From: Bacteroidales bacterium
GTDB lineage: Bacteria; Bacteroidota; Bacteroidia; Bacteroidales; UBA932
NCBI GenBank assembly: GCA_017959005.1
Contig: JAGDBO010000001.1
Location: 62,001-126,000, forward strand
DNA: 64,000 nt
Reading direction: 5' to 3'
Each line of letters starts with the position of its first letter. Within the stretch, counting starts at the first letter, position 1. A program made the translations under genes and the position numbers. The notes under the pieces were generated by a model. It ran no database searches and was not told the origin of the DNA. It saw nothing but the letters and a program-made list of their open reading frames with translations. Positions 33,940-43,101 of the stretch are shown here, piece by piece.

Positions 33940-36057
33940 ATGAAAAAATTCAGAGTAATGATTCTTGCCCTTCTGATGGCTCTTCCAATTGGAGCTATGG
34001 CAGATGAGGGTATGTGGCTGCTCCAACTCCTTGATAAGATGAATATCAAGGATATGAAGGCTGCCGGATGCAAACTTACAGCAAAGCAAATCTATGACGT
34101 AAACAACTCCTCACTAAAGGACGCCATTATGATTTTTGGTGGCGGATGTACTGCAGAAGTTGTTTCTGCTCAGGGACTTGTACTGACCAACCATCACTGC
34201 GGATACGGCAGCATTCAGAAGCTTTCCAGCACTGAGCATGATTACCTCAGAGATGGATACTGGGCAATGAACCAGAGTCAGGAACTTCCTGCTCCGGGCC
34301 TTACAGTTACATTCGTAGACCGTTTCATAGATGTTACGGATGAGATTCTTGCAGCCCAGGAAAAGGTTAAGAATTTGGGAGAGAATGAGAAAAAGAAATT
34401 TCTGAAAAACTTTCAGGATTCTCTTGGCAAAGTTTACATTGGCGATAACAAATATCTCAATGCCCGTCTCTCTGAGATGTATGCCGGAAACGCTTACTAT
34501 CTTGTCCTTACAAAGACATATAAAGATGTACGTTTTGTTGGCGCACCACCTTCCTCAATAGGTAAGTTCGGAGGTGAGACAGACAACTGGGAGTGGCCTC
34601 GTCACACCGGAGACTTCTCTGTTTTCAGAATCTATGCAGACAAAGACAACAACCCTGCAGAATATAGCCCGGACAATGTTCCTTATACTCCAAAGAAATT
34701 CTTGAGCATTTCTCTAAAGGGTTATAAGTCAGGTGATTTTGCAATGATCATCGGCTTCCCTGGAAGAACCTCACGCTACCTTACAAGCGAGCAGATTGTT
34801 CTCAGAAGAGATGCAGACAACACCCCTACCGCCATTTCAAGAACGGCTAAAGAGGAGGTTTGGAGAGAGGCTATGAGAGCAGACCAGAAGATCAACATTC
34901 AGTATGCAAGCAAATTTGCAAGTTCTTCCAACTACCGTAAGAACAGCATTGGAATGAATGAGAGTTTTGCAAAACTCAACACCGTAGAAAAGAAGAGACA
35001 GATGGAGCAGGAGTTCAATGAGTGGGCTGCACAAGATCCTCAGCGCCAGGCAGAATACGGAGACTGCGTTGCCAAGTTGAACGAGTCTGCAAAGAAGTCT
35101 GTAAAGCCTAGTATTGCTCTTACATACATTATTGAGACACTGAACAACGTGGAGATTATCCGCGCTGCTTCTCAGGCTTTCCGCGCAAAAGACGCAGAGG
35201 CATTCAAGAAAGCAACCGCAAACTTCTACAAAGATTACAACTCTGAACTTGACCGCAAAACCAGCAAGGTTCTCCTTAAGACCTTCAAGGAGAAAGTTAC
35301 TGAGCCAAGATATATTCCTGTAGTTTACAAGGATATAGACTCTCTCTTTGGTGGGGATATTGACAAGTATGTAGACAATATCTTTGACAACTCCGTATTC
35401 ACAAATCAGGAGAAGGCAGCCGCTGCTTTGGCAAGTGAGAACTTTGATCTGAAAAAGGATCCTGCTGCAAGATACCTTAGCACATTCTCCTCTTCATATA
35501 TGGATGTTTTAGATGATTATCTTGGTGCTCAGAAGGATGAGGGAGATGCACAGAAGACCTTTATGAGAGGACTTATGCTTATGAACGGCAATAACCCAAT
35601 CTATCCTGATGCAAACTCTACAATGAGACTTACCTACGGAAAGGTTGACGGATACTCACCTAGAGATGCCGTTGATTATAAGTATTATACAACCCTTGAG
35701 GGTGTTATGCAGAAGGAGAATCCAAATGATCCTGAGTTTATTGTTCCTGCTAAACTTAAAGAACTTTACCTGGCTAAAGATTACGGACGCTATGCAATGA
35801 AGAACGGCGAGATGCCAACCTGCTTCCTGACCAACAATGACATCACCGGCGGTAATTCCGGAAGTGACGTTCTCAACGCAAAGGGTGAGCTTATAGGTCT
35901 TGCATTTGACGGCAACTGGGAGTCATTGTGCAGTGATATTCTCTTTGAACCTAACCTTCAGAGATGTATCAACGTAGATATCCGCTATGTCCTCTTTATC
36001 ATAGATAAGTTCGGAGGTGCAGGATATCTGCTAGATGAAATGGATATTAAAGAATAA
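33940..36057 (+). CDS. S46 dipeptidyl peptidase, DPP7-like
   Basis: The 705-residue protein has a signal peptide (to about MADEG) and the S46 family architecture. Catalytic residues are seen as His85/86 in TNHHCGYG, Asp225 in HTGDFSVFR and Ser640 in GGNSGSDV. The specificity position 18 residues after the catalytic serine is Gly658 (FDGNWES); DPP7 has glycine and the Asp/Glu-specific DPP11 has arginine there. It therefore likely cuts dipeptides with hydrophobic P1 residues in the periplasm. Bacteroidales use such enzymes to feed on peptides. mrp starts one base after the stop. Confidence 0.92.
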   Translation: MKKFRVMILALLMALPIGAMADEGMWLLQLLDKMNIKDMKAAGCKLTAKQIYDVNNSSLKDAIMIFGGGCTAEVVSAQGLVLTNHHCGYGSIQKLSSTEHDYLRDGYWAMNQSQELPAPGLTVTFVDRFIDVTDEILAAQEKVKNLGENEKKKFLKNFQDSLGKVYIGDNKYLNARLSEMYAGNAYYLVLTKTYKDVRFVGAPPSSIGKFGGETDNWEWPRHTGDFSVFRIYADKDNNPAEYSPDNVPYTPKKFLSISLKGYKSGDFAMIIGFPGRTSRYLTSEQIVLRRDADNTPTAISRTAKEEVWREAMRADQKINIQYASKFASSSNYRKNSIGMNESFAKLNTVEKKRQMEQEFNEWAAQDPQRQAEYGDCVAKLNESAKKSVKPSIALTYIIETLNNVEIIRAASQAFRAKDAEAFKKATANFYKDYNSELDRKTSKVLLKTFKEKVTEPRYIPVVYKDIDSLFGGDIDKYVDNIFDNSVFTNQEKAAAALASENFDLKKDPAARYLSTFSSSYMDVLDDYLGAQKDEGDAQKTFMRGLMLMNGNNPIYPDANSTMRLTYGKVDGYSPRDAVDYKYYTTLEGVMQKENPNDPEFIVPAKLKELYLAKDYGRYAMKNGEMPTCFLTNNDITGGNSGSDVLNAKGELIGLAFDGNWESLCSDILFEPNLQRCINVDIRYVLFIIDKFGGAGYLLDEMDIKE

Positions 36058-36058
36058 T

Positions 36059-37135
36059 ATGATTCAACTATCAGATATAGAAAAGGTTCTAAACAGGGTT
36101 ATTCACCCGGAATATGATAAGAGCATAATTGAGCTCTCTCTTGTTCAGAACCTTAACTACCAGAAAGACGAGAGTGAGGACGACGCCGGAACTATCAAGT
36201 TCCGGCTCGTTTTCCATCGTAACGATCCTATGGCAAACTCTCTTAAGGAGGCTTGCCAAAAGGCTCTGCAAGAGGCGTTTCCTAAAGCCAAAACCAGCAT
36301 ACTTGTCCTGATAGATTCCAACAAAGCCACCGGTCACAACAAGAATGAACTGGGACGCGGAGATTTGGACAAGAAGGAACTTAACACTGTTCAAAACATT
36401 ATTGCAGTTGCTTCCGGAAAGGGAGGAGTTGGTAAATCTACCGTTGCCGTAAACCTTGCAATTGCCCTATCTCAACTGGGTTACAAGGTTGGACTTTTGG
36501 ATGCGGATGTTTACGGTCCCTCCGTTCCGAAGATGACCGCAACAGAAGATTATCTTCCCCCCATTACGGAGAAAGAAGGGAAACAACTCATTGTTCCTGT
36601 AGAAAAGTATGGCGTAAAGTGGATGTCCATAGGCTACTTTGCAAAACCCGAGCAGGCTCTGATTTGGAGAGGACCAATGGCTTGCGGCGCCTTAAAGCAA
36701 CTGGCTTTTGAGGTGATGTGGGGTGAGTTGGATTACCTTCTGATAGATCTTCCTCCCGGAACCGGTGATATCCATATCACTATGATTCAGGAGATTCCGC
36801 TCACCGGTGCAATTATTGTGACCACCCCTCAGCAGATAGCTCTTGCAGATGTGGAGAAGGGTATCAATATGTTCCGCAACAAAGATGTTCACACTCCAAT
36901 CTACGGCATTGTGGAGAATATGAGCTGGTTTACTCCAAAAGAACTTCCAAACAACAGATACTACCTCTTTGGAAAGAACGGAGGAGAGAAGATGGCAGAC
37001 AAATACAACGTTCCTCTCCTGGGGCAAATCCCTATCGTGATGGGAGTTATGGAAGGTGGAGATAACGGCCGCCCTGCCGCATTGGAAGAGGGAGAGATAC
37101 AATCCCGCTTCCGGGAAATAGCTGAGAACTTATAG
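36059..37135 (+). CDS. mrp: Mrp/NBP35-type Fe-S cluster carrier ATPase
   Basis: With ATG 36059 the protein is 358 residues: an N-terminal MIP18/DUF59 domain (about 1-85), then a P-loop ATPase with [41 protein letters not shown] and ENMSWFTP. It carries or assembles Fe-S clusters for client enzymes. The usual CxxC of E. coli-type Mrp is absent at ENMSWF, which I believe is common in Bacteroidota versions. It is adjacent to the S46 gene, but no functional link is apparent. Confidence 0.9.
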   Translation: MIQLSDIEKVLNRVIHPEYDKSIIELSLVQNLNYQKDESEDDAGTIKFRLVFHRNDPMANSLKEACQKALQEAFPKAKTSILVLIDSNKATGHNKNELGRGDLDKKELNTVQNIIAVASGKGGVGKSTVAVNLAIALSQLGYKVGLLDADVYGPSVPKMTATEDYLPPITEKEGKQLIVPVEKYGVKWMSIGYFAKPEQALIWRGPMACGALKQLAFEVMWGELDYLLIDLPPGTGDIHITMIQEIPLTGAIIVTTPQQIALADVEKGINMFRNKDVHTPIYGIVENMSWFTPKELPNNRYYLFGKNGGEKMADKYNVPLLGQIPIVMGVMEGGDNGRPAALEEGEIQSRFREIAENL

Positions 37136-37137
37136 AT

Positions 37138-37164
37138 AAAAGGATGGGCAACCATCCTTTTTTG
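37138..37164 (+). terminator. Bidirectional terminator between mrp and rnhB
   Basis: A perfect 10-base stem, AAAAGGATGG (37138-37147) and CCATCCTTTT (37152-37161), with a GCAA loop and TTT after it. The A/T arms serve both mrp (plus) and rnhB (minus). Confidence 0.88.
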
Positions 37165-37165
37165 T

Positions 37166-37798
37166 TTATTCAGGCAGCAGTCTGAAGGAGAGGCGGTGGT
37201 AAGGACAAGGTCCGTATTTGGCTATGGCATCACGGTGGTCTTTGGTTGGATAGGCCTTGTTTTTCTTCCAGTTGTACTGCGGGTAAAGTTCTCCCAATGA
37301 GGTCATTATATGGTCCCGCTCCGTCTTGGCAAGAATAGATGCGGCCGCAATTGAGATATACTTGGAATCCCCTTTCACAATGGTGTGATGGGGGATTGCT
37401 TTTTGCTGTTGGGCGGAGTTGTATTGATGGAAACGGTTACCGTCAACAATGATGTGTTCTAGTAGTAATCCCTTCTGTTTCAAATCATCTTCAACAACTG
37501 CAAGTGCCTTGTGCATAGCAAGTATGGAGGCGTTAAGAATGTTTATGCGGTCTATCTCATCTGCCTCAACACGTGCAATTGCCCAGGAGAGAGCATGTTC
37601 CATAATCAGAGGACGCAGAGCCTCTCTCTGTTTTTCCGTGAGCTTTTTTGAGTCCGTAATCAGCGGGTTGAAAAAGAGTGGGTTACAAGGATCATACTTT
37701 GGAAGCACAACGGCGGCGGCCACCACCGGACCGGCCAAAGGACCGCGCCCGGCTTCATCACAACCGGCTTCAATAATTCCCTCGTTGAAAATAAGCAT
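37166..37798 (-). CDS. rnhB: Ribonuclease HII
   Basis: This 210-residue protein has RNase HII motifs: CDEAGRGPLAGPV (Asp14, Glu15), ITDSKKLTEKQREAL, the IVDGNRF strand and GDSKYISIAAASILAKTERD. It removes ribonucleotides from DNA. It lies 6 bases after aspS on the same strand and probably shares its transcript. Confidence 0.95.
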   Translation of the reverse strand: MLIFNEGIIEAGCDEAGRGPLAGPVVAAAVVLPKYDPCNPLFFNPLITDSKKLTEKQREALRPLIMEHALSWAIARVEADEIDRINILNASILAMHKALAVVEDDLKQKGLLLEHIIVDGNRFHQYNSAQQQKAIPHHTIVKGDSKYISIAAASILAKTERDHIMTSLGELYPQYNWKKNKAYPTKDHRDAIAKYGPCPYHRLSFRLLPE

Positions 37799-37804
37799 CT
37801 ATAG

Positions 37805-39571
37805 TTATTGCTCTTTCTTAACGGTGCTCTTGAGGAAGAGTTCATCCATCTGAGCATCATCTATGATAGACGGAGCCTCAGCCATAACGTCACGTCCCAT
37901 ATTGTTCTTAGGGAATGCAATGAAATCTCTGATTGTCTCCTGTCCGCCAAAGAGTGCGCAGAGGCGGTCAAATCCGAATGCAATTCCTCCGTGAGGCGGA
38001 GCTCCGAACTTGAAAGCGTTCATAAGGAAGCCAAAGCGGTACTCTGCCTGCTCATGAGAAAATCCCAGAATCTCAAACATTCTCTCCTGAATCTTGCGGT
38101 CAAAGATTCTGATAGAACCGCCGCCTATCTCATTGCCGTTGAGGACAATATCATAAGCGTTGGCCTTTACGTCCGCCAGATCTTCCTGTTTGTTGGAGTA
38201 AAACTTGTCCAAATCTTCCGGTTTTGGAGAGGTGAATGGATGGTGCATTGCGTAGAAGCGCTGAGTCTCGTCATCCCACTCCAAAAGAGGGAAGTCATAA
38301 ACCCACAACGGCTTGAAATCTTCAGGTTTACGAAGACCAAGACGGCTGCCCATCTCCAAACGCAAAGTTCCCAATGCAACCTGAGTTTTATGTTTAGGAC
38401 CGCAGAGAATAAGAATCAAATCTCCCTTCTCCGCACCAACGTTCTTTGCAATCTCTGCAATCTGTTCAGGTGTGTAGAATTTATCTATCGTAGATTTTAC
38501 CTCATCTCCGAACTTAATGAAAACAAGCCCTTTAGCACCTACCTGAGGACGCTTTACCCACTCGGTAAGTTCATCCGTCTGCTTGCGTGAATAGTTGGCG
38601 CAGCCAGGAACAGCAATTGCTCCTACATACTCTGCAGAATCAAAGACGGAGAATCCTTTTCCCTGAACAAGTGAAGTAATCTCATGCATCTGCATTCCAA
38701 AACGGAGATCCGGTTTGTCACTGCCGTAGAAGCTCATGGCCTCATCGTAAGAGATTCTCTCAAACGGCTCATCAAAGGTCTTTCCTAATACGTTCTTAAA
38801 GAGGTGTTTAACAAGGCCTTCAAACATCTTTAAAATATCCTCACGCTCAACAAAAGACATCTCGCAGTCTATCTGAGTAAACTCAGGTTGACGGTCTGCT
38901 CTGAGGTCCTCATCTCTGAAGCATCTTACAATCTGGAAGTAACGGTCATAACCTGCAACCATCAGAAGCTGCTTGAATGTCTGAGGGCTCTGAGGAAGTG
39001 CGTAAAACTCTCCCGGATTCATTCTGGAAGGAACCACAAAGTCTCTTGCTCCCTCCGGAGTAGACTTAATGAGGAACGGAGTCTCTATCTCCATAAAGTT
39101 ATTGCCGTCCAAATAGTTGCGTGTTTCTATAGCCATTCTGTGGCGCAGAGCCAACGCTCTCTGAAGCGGACCGCGTCTAAGATCCAGGTAACGATATTTT
39201 GCACGCAAATCATCACCGCCGTCACTCTGATCTTCAATTGTGAAAGGAGGAGTTGCAGCAGCGTTAAGTATGTTGATTTTATCCAGCTTAATCTCAATAT
39301 CTCCGGTTGGCATCTTAGGATTCTTGCTCTGTCTTTCAGATACAACACCCTCTGCCTGAATAACATACTCGCGTCCAAGAGAGTTAATGGTATCTATAAC
39401 TGTCTTATCTGCAGTGTCATCTGCAACAAGCTGAGTAATACCGTATCTGTCTCTGAGGTCTACAAAGTTGAGACTTCCCATTTTTCTGATTCTCTGAACC
39501 CATCCGGCGAGCGTTACTTTTTTCCCGGCATCTGCAAGGCGGAGTTCTCCGCAAGTATTTGTTCTGTACAT
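37805..39571 (-). CDS. aspS: Aspartyl-tRNA synthetase
   Basis: A complete 588-residue bacterial-type AspRS: N-terminal OB fold with [22 protein letters not shown], class II motif 2 [18 protein letters not shown], the bacterial GAD insertion, and motif 3 with [10 protein letters not shown]. It charges tRNA-Asp. The promoter box TACTTTTG is at 39591-39598, back to back with the rsmA promoter. Confidence 0.96.
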   Translation of the reverse strand: MYRTNTCGELRLADAGKKVTLAGWVQRIRKMGSLNFVDLRDRYGITQLVADDTADKTVIDTINSLGREYVIQAEGVVSERQSKNPKMPTGDIEIKLDKINILNAAATPPFTIEDQSDGGDDLRAKYRYLDLRRGPLQRALALRHRMAIETRNYLDGNNFMEIETPFLIKSTPEGARDFVVPSRMNPGEFYALPQSPQTFKQLLMVAGYDRYFQIVRCFRDEDLRADRQPEFTQIDCEMSFVEREDILKMFEGLVKHLFKNVLGKTFDEPFERISYDEAMSFYGSDKPDLRFGMQMHEITSLVQGKGFSVFDSAEYVGAIAVPGCANYSRKQTDELTEWVKRPQVGAKGLVFIKFGDEVKSTIDKFYTPEQIAEIAKNVGAEKGDLILILCGPKHKTQVALGTLRLEMGSRLGLRKPEDFKPLWVYDFPLLEWDDETQRFYAMHHPFTSPKPEDLDKFYSNKQEDLADVKANAYDIVLNGNEIGGGSIRIFDRKIQERMFEILGFSHEQAEYRFGFLMNAFKFGAPPHGGIAFGFDRLCALFGGQETIRDFIAFPKNNMGRDVMAEAPSIIDDAQMDELFLKSTVKKEQ

Positions 39572-39586
39572 AGTCTTTTATAATGA

Positions 39587-39618
39587 TTGCCAAAAGTAAC
39601 ACTATTTTTCTATTTTTG
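39587..39618 (+). promoter_or_regulatory. Promoter for rsmA (TTG-N21-TATTTTTG)
   Basis: TTG (39587-39589) and TATTTTTG (39611-39618) have ideal 21-base spacing. The box ends only 8 bases before the ATG at 39627, so the mRNA is near-leaderless unless translation starts at GTG 39681. Confidence 0.68.
39591..39598 (-). promoter_or_regulatory. -7 box (TACTTTTG) for aspS
   Basis: A minus-strand TAnnTTTG match 19 bases before the aspS ATG at 39571. It lies inside the spacer of the divergent rsmA promoter. Confidence 0.5.
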
Positions 39619-39626
39619 TCACTGCT

Positions 39627-40529
39627 ATGGGAAGGAACTCTCAACATAGAAGGACGGTTCATCCGGTAAGGTATGATGGAGTGAGAGCCAAGAAGGCTCT
39701 TGGGCAGCATTTTCTCCGCGATGAAGATATTGCCATAGAGATTGTAGACTCTCTTCTGATACCGGAAACCGGATTGGATGAAAACCCTACCGTTGAGAGC
39801 GGAGTGAATGTTTTGGAGATTGGCCCGGGAACGGGAGTTTTGACCAACTATCTCCTTATGGATAAGAGGATAAACCTCTCTCTATGCGAGATAGACCAGG
39901 AGTCCATAGACAAACTGAGGGATCGCTTTCCGCAGTTTCTCTACACCCTCCAGCAGAGAGATTTTCTCAAGAGCAACCTGGAGGAAATCTACCCATCCGA
40001 AACGGAAATCAAAAAGGGAACCAACGGCAATGAAGTCTACATCATAGGCAACTTCCCATACAACATCTCTTCTCAGATTTTCTTCAAAATTCTTGAAGAC
40101 AGAGATAGGGTTACTCAGGTTGTCTGCATGCTTCAAAAGGAGGTGGCTGAGCGTCTTGCATCGGATGCGGGAGGAAAGGATTACGGCATACTCTCCGTAC
40201 TTTTGCAATGCTGGTATGACATAGAGTATCTTTTCACCGTAGATGAGAGCGCCTTTGTTCCGCCTCCAAAGGTAAAGAGCGGAGTGATAAGGCTTTGGAG
40301 AAACACCAGAGAATCTCTTGGTTGTGACGAGCAACTCTTCAAAAGCGTTGTAAAGACAACGTTCGGCCAGAGAAGAAAGACCGTAAGAAACTCAATAAAA
40401 TCTATAACATCAGATCTTTCCCCAAAAGCAAAAGAGGTGCTTGAAAAATCACCATATCTGGATAAGAGACCGGAGCAACTCGGGGTAGAAGATTTTATAG
40501 AACTGACAAAAATTTTGGAACAAAAGTAA
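39627..40529 (+). CDS. rsmA: 16S rRNA A1518/A1519 dimethyltransferase
   Basis: The protein has the KsgA/RsmA hallmarks: KKALGQHFLRDEDIA, VLEIGPGTGVLT for SAM, IGNFPYNISSQIFF (the N-[FP]-PY catalytic motif) and FGQRRKTVRNSI. It dimethylates two adenines near the 3' end of 16S rRNA late in small-subunit assembly. From ATG 39627 it has 300 residues with an N-terminal extension of about 19 residues compared with the usual start; a GTG at 39681 would give the family length. The promoter position leaves both choices open. The permease gene follows 9 bases downstream. Confidence 0.93.
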   Translation: MGRNSQHRRTVHPVRYDGVRAKKALGQHFLRDEDIAIEIVDSLLIPETGLDENPTVESGVNVLEIGPGTGVLTNYLLMDKRINLSLCEIDQESIDKLRDRFPQFLYTLQQRDFLKSNLEEIYPSETEIKKGTNGNEVYIIGNFPYNISSQIFFKILEDRDRVTQVVCMLQKEVAERLASDAGGKDYGILSVLLQCWYDIEYLFTVDESAFVPPPKVKSGVIRLWRNTRESLGCDEQLFKSVVKTTFGQRRKTVRNSIKSITSDLSPKAKEVLEKSPYLDKRPEQLGVEDFIELTKILEQK

Positions 40530-40538
40530 CAGAGGAAG

Positions 40539-41855
40539 ATGGAAGGAAAGAAGAGTTTAATAGAGAGATTGAGGGTTGTAGCGGTGCTGTTGCAAGAAGG
40601 TGTAGTTTTCACTTTTAACGAGCTGAAGGGAAATAAGTTACGTACCTTCCTCTCTTTGCTTGGTGTCAGTATCGGTATCTTTACTATCATCGCAATATTT
40701 ACAGCAGTAGATGCGCTCCGCTCCAACGTAAAGCGAGGCTTTGAATCTCTCGGAACCAGCAACATGTTACAAGTCTCTTCCTGGCCAATGGGACCGGAAG
40801 ATGATGAGGGAAACATTGCTCTGGACGGCAGCAGCGGAACCGATTACAAGTGGTGGGAGTATATCAAAAGACCAAGCGTAACTATTGAGGATTACAAGTA
40901 CTTAAGAAACAGTTCCGAGAAGGGAGGAGACTTTCTCTACTCCGTAAACAGCAACGCTACTATCAAACATAAACGCAGCACCGCATCCGGAGTTTGGGTA
41001 ATGAGTGCTATTGGCGGATTGGATAAAGTCATCAATCTGGATATGGAGAGCGGTAGAGTTCTTACACCTATGGAACTTGAAGGTTCTCAGCCTCTTGCTA
41101 TACTGGGAAAAGGACTTGCGGAGTCACTATTTGGAGATGAAAATCCCGTTGGTCAGACAATAAAGATTAACGGATACAGTGTAACCGTAATTGGTGTCAT
41201 TGCCAAACAGGGACAGAGCTTGGTAACATTGGTAGAGACGGACGGTAACTGTATAATCCCTTATAACACAGGTAAAATCATCTTCCACTTAAGAGAATCT
41301 GACGGAGAACTTTACGCCATTCCAAAGGAGGGTGTTCAGAGTGATGACTTCATTGCAGAGATCAAACACCTTATGAGACAGGTACGTAGGCTGAGAGTAG
41401 GACAGAAGAACAACTTCTCTGTCAACTCCCTCAACCTGTTGGAGAGTATGTTAGGACAGGTGATGGGGCTCATCCAAAAAGTTGGATGGGTAATTGCGGC
41501 CTTCTCGCTTTTGATAGGAGGCTTTGGAATAGCAAACATTATGTTCGTCTCCGTTAAGGAGAGAACCAAGATCATAGGTATTCAGAAAGCGCTTGGAGCA
41601 AAGAGATACTTCATTATGACTCAGTTTCTTACAGAGGCCCTAATACTTGCCGTGGCCGGCGCCCTTGTGGGCGTACTGTTGGTATGGGTGATTGTAACAC
41701 TGGCCCCTATCCCTGCGGAATATGACGTTCATCTTAGTTTACAAAATGTAATCTCCGGTGTAATGATTGCCTCCGGAATCGGAGTTCTCAGCGGAGTCCT
41801 CCCTGCCTGGACCGCCGCCAATCTGAACCCCGTCACCGCCATGAACTCCAAATAG
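40539..41855 (+). CDS. MacB/FtsX-type ABC transporter permease
   Basis: The 438-residue protein has the four-helix MacB topology: one helix at about 30-55 after NELKGNKLRTFLSLLGVSIG, a large periplasmic domain (about 60-300), then three helices at the C-terminus with VIAAFSLLIGGFGIANIM and IGIQKALGAKR. Such permeases work with a MacB/LolD-type ATPase to move lipoproteins, peptides or drugs outward or across the periplasm. No ATPase is adjacent; the lolD-like gene at 29737-30420 is one candidate. It follows rsmA by 9 bases. Confidence 0.88.
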   Translation: MEGKKSLIERLRVVAVLLQEGVVFTFNELKGNKLRTFLSLLGVSIGIFTIIAIFTAVDALRSNVKRGFESLGTSNMLQVSSWPMGPEDDEGNIALDGSSGTDYKWWEYIKRPSVTIEDYKYLRNSSEKGGDFLYSVNSNATIKHKRSTASGVWVMSAIGGLDKVINLDMESGRVLTPMELEGSQPLAILGKGLAESLFGDENPVGQTIKINGYSVTVIGVIAKQGQSLVTLVETDGNCIIPYNTGKIIFHLRESDGELYAIPKEGVQSDDFIAEIKHLMRQVRRLRVGQKNNFSVNSLNLLESMLGQVMGLIQKVGWVIAAFSLLIGGFGIANIMFVSVKERTKIIGIQKALGAKRYFIMTQFLTEALILAVAGALVGVLLVWVIVTLAPIPAEYDVHLSLQNVISGVMIASGIGVLSGVLPAWTAANLNPVTAMNSK

Positions 41856-41864
41856 TGGTAGGTG

Positions 41865-43004
41865 TTAGAAGATTTCACCGGCCCACAGCATCCTCAGGAA
41901 ATCAAGCACATAGATCATCTCTATGTCTTCCACTTTTCTTGTGATTGGTTCTAATGATACAAGAATTAGGCGGCAGTCCGGGTGCTCTTCCTTAAAGGCT
42001 TTAAGACCTGATTTTTGTTTTGGTCTTATCTGTCCTGAAGACTTTATTTCAATGGCAATCTTTGCATCTCCAATTACTGCATCAACTTCTTTATGGTCAT
42101 AAGTATGCCAATAAGAGATGGTTTCTTTCTTATCGTTATATCCCTTATATGCAATAATTTCCTGCATTATTAGATGCTCAAAAGCGTGACCGTAATCATC
42201 AGTTCCGCGCTTGAGCGAATGACGGCCCATCAGATAGTTAGCGAGCCCCACATCAAAGTAGTAGAACCGAGGAGCCTGAATAACCCTTCGTTTGATAACA
42301 TTTCTATACGCCGGTATCTCATAACCAATGAGTGTATCATATAGAATCTGATAATATGATTGTACCGTCTTAACAGAAACGCCGCAGTCTGAAGCTATAT
42401 TGGAATAGTTAAGCATCTCACCGTCTGAAATAGCCGCCACCTCCATAAAACGCTCAAATGCTTCAAGTTCCCGAACCTCTCCCTCTTCCCTAATTTCTTC
42501 ATTCAAGTATACTTCTACGTAACCCTTAAGGCGCTTTGTGGCATCTGCTACTGTATAGTGACGCGGAATCATTCCGTTCTGGATTGCACGATCCAGTTGG
42601 AAGTCTGTCACCTCCGGCCAAACAAGCGGATAAAGAGTTTCCGGAATTGCTCGGCCGCCGAGTGTATTGGCTCCATGCTTTTTGAGCTTCCTTGCGCTGG
42701 AACCGCTGAGGATAAACCAAAGTCCTTTCTCCACCATTAAAGTGTGAACAATATCCAGTAATTCCGGCACTTTTTGAATCTCATCTATGATGACCAAAGT
42801 ACCAACTGGTTTGTCCCAAAGAGCCTCCTTTAGAGCATTGGGATTCCTTTTAAAGCCTTTTCTTACATCCGGGTTTAGTAAATCGTAGTAAATATTCCCA
42901 TTGAAGCGTTCTTTCAAAAGGGTGGATTTCCCTGTCTGACGTGCGCCAAACAGGAACATTCCTTCATCCAACTTGCTCTCTATATCAAAAATTCTTTTAT
43001 ACAT
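41865..43004 (-). CDS. AAA+ ATPase with DUF4143 C-terminal domain
   Basis: A 379-residue protein with N-terminal ATPase (Walker A GARQTGKST, Walker B TLVIIDEIQKVPELL, sensor FILSGSSARKL) and a C-terminal DUF4143 region (YYFDVGLANYLMGRH and AVIGDAKIAIEIKSSGQ, resembling a PD-(D/E)XK nuclease core). The family is abundant and patchy in Bacteroidota, often in variable loci; its role is unknown. The ATG at 43004 is preferred since it opens the family N-terminus and lies downstream of the TAATTTTG box at 43065. It stands alone, convergent with the permease. Base use is more A/T-rich than neighbours. Confidence 0.83.
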   Translation of the reverse strand: MYKRIFDIESKLDEGMFLFGARQTGKSTLLKERFNGNIYYDLLNPDVRKGFKRNPNALKEALWDKPVGTLVIIDEIQKVPELLDIVHTLMVEKGLWFILSGSSARKLKKHGANTLGGRAIPETLYPLVWPEVTDFQLDRAIQNGMIPRHYTVADATKRLKGYVEVYLNEEIREEGEVRELEAFERFMEVAAISDGEMLNYSNIASDCGVSVKTVQSYYQILYDTLIGYEIPAYRNVIKRRVIQAPRFYYFDVGLANYLMGRHSLKRGTDDYGHAFEHLIMQEIIAYKGYNDKKETISYWHTYDHKEVDAVIGDAKIAIEIKSSGQIRPKQKSGLKAFKEEHPDCRLILVSLEPITRKVEDIEMIYVLDFLRMLWAGEIF

Positions 43005-43064
43005 AAAGCCTGTAAAATTTGTATTATACTCCAAATTTTTACATAAATTTATGGAGTACGGTCG

Positions 43065-43072
43065 CAAAATTA
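43065..43072 (-). promoter_or_regulatory. -7 box (TAATTTTG) for the DUF4143 ATPase
   Basis: A minus-strand TAnnTTTG match 60 bases before the ATG at 43004, between the mutS stop and the ATPase gene. Confidence 0.42.
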
Positions 43073-43101
43073 ATAATAAAATTTGGAATAGTAAGCCCTT
43101 T

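Noticed and set aside
37808..38590. A 260-residue open frame antisense to aspS
   Set aside because: It mirrors the aspS coding sequence and has no domain or promoter of its own.
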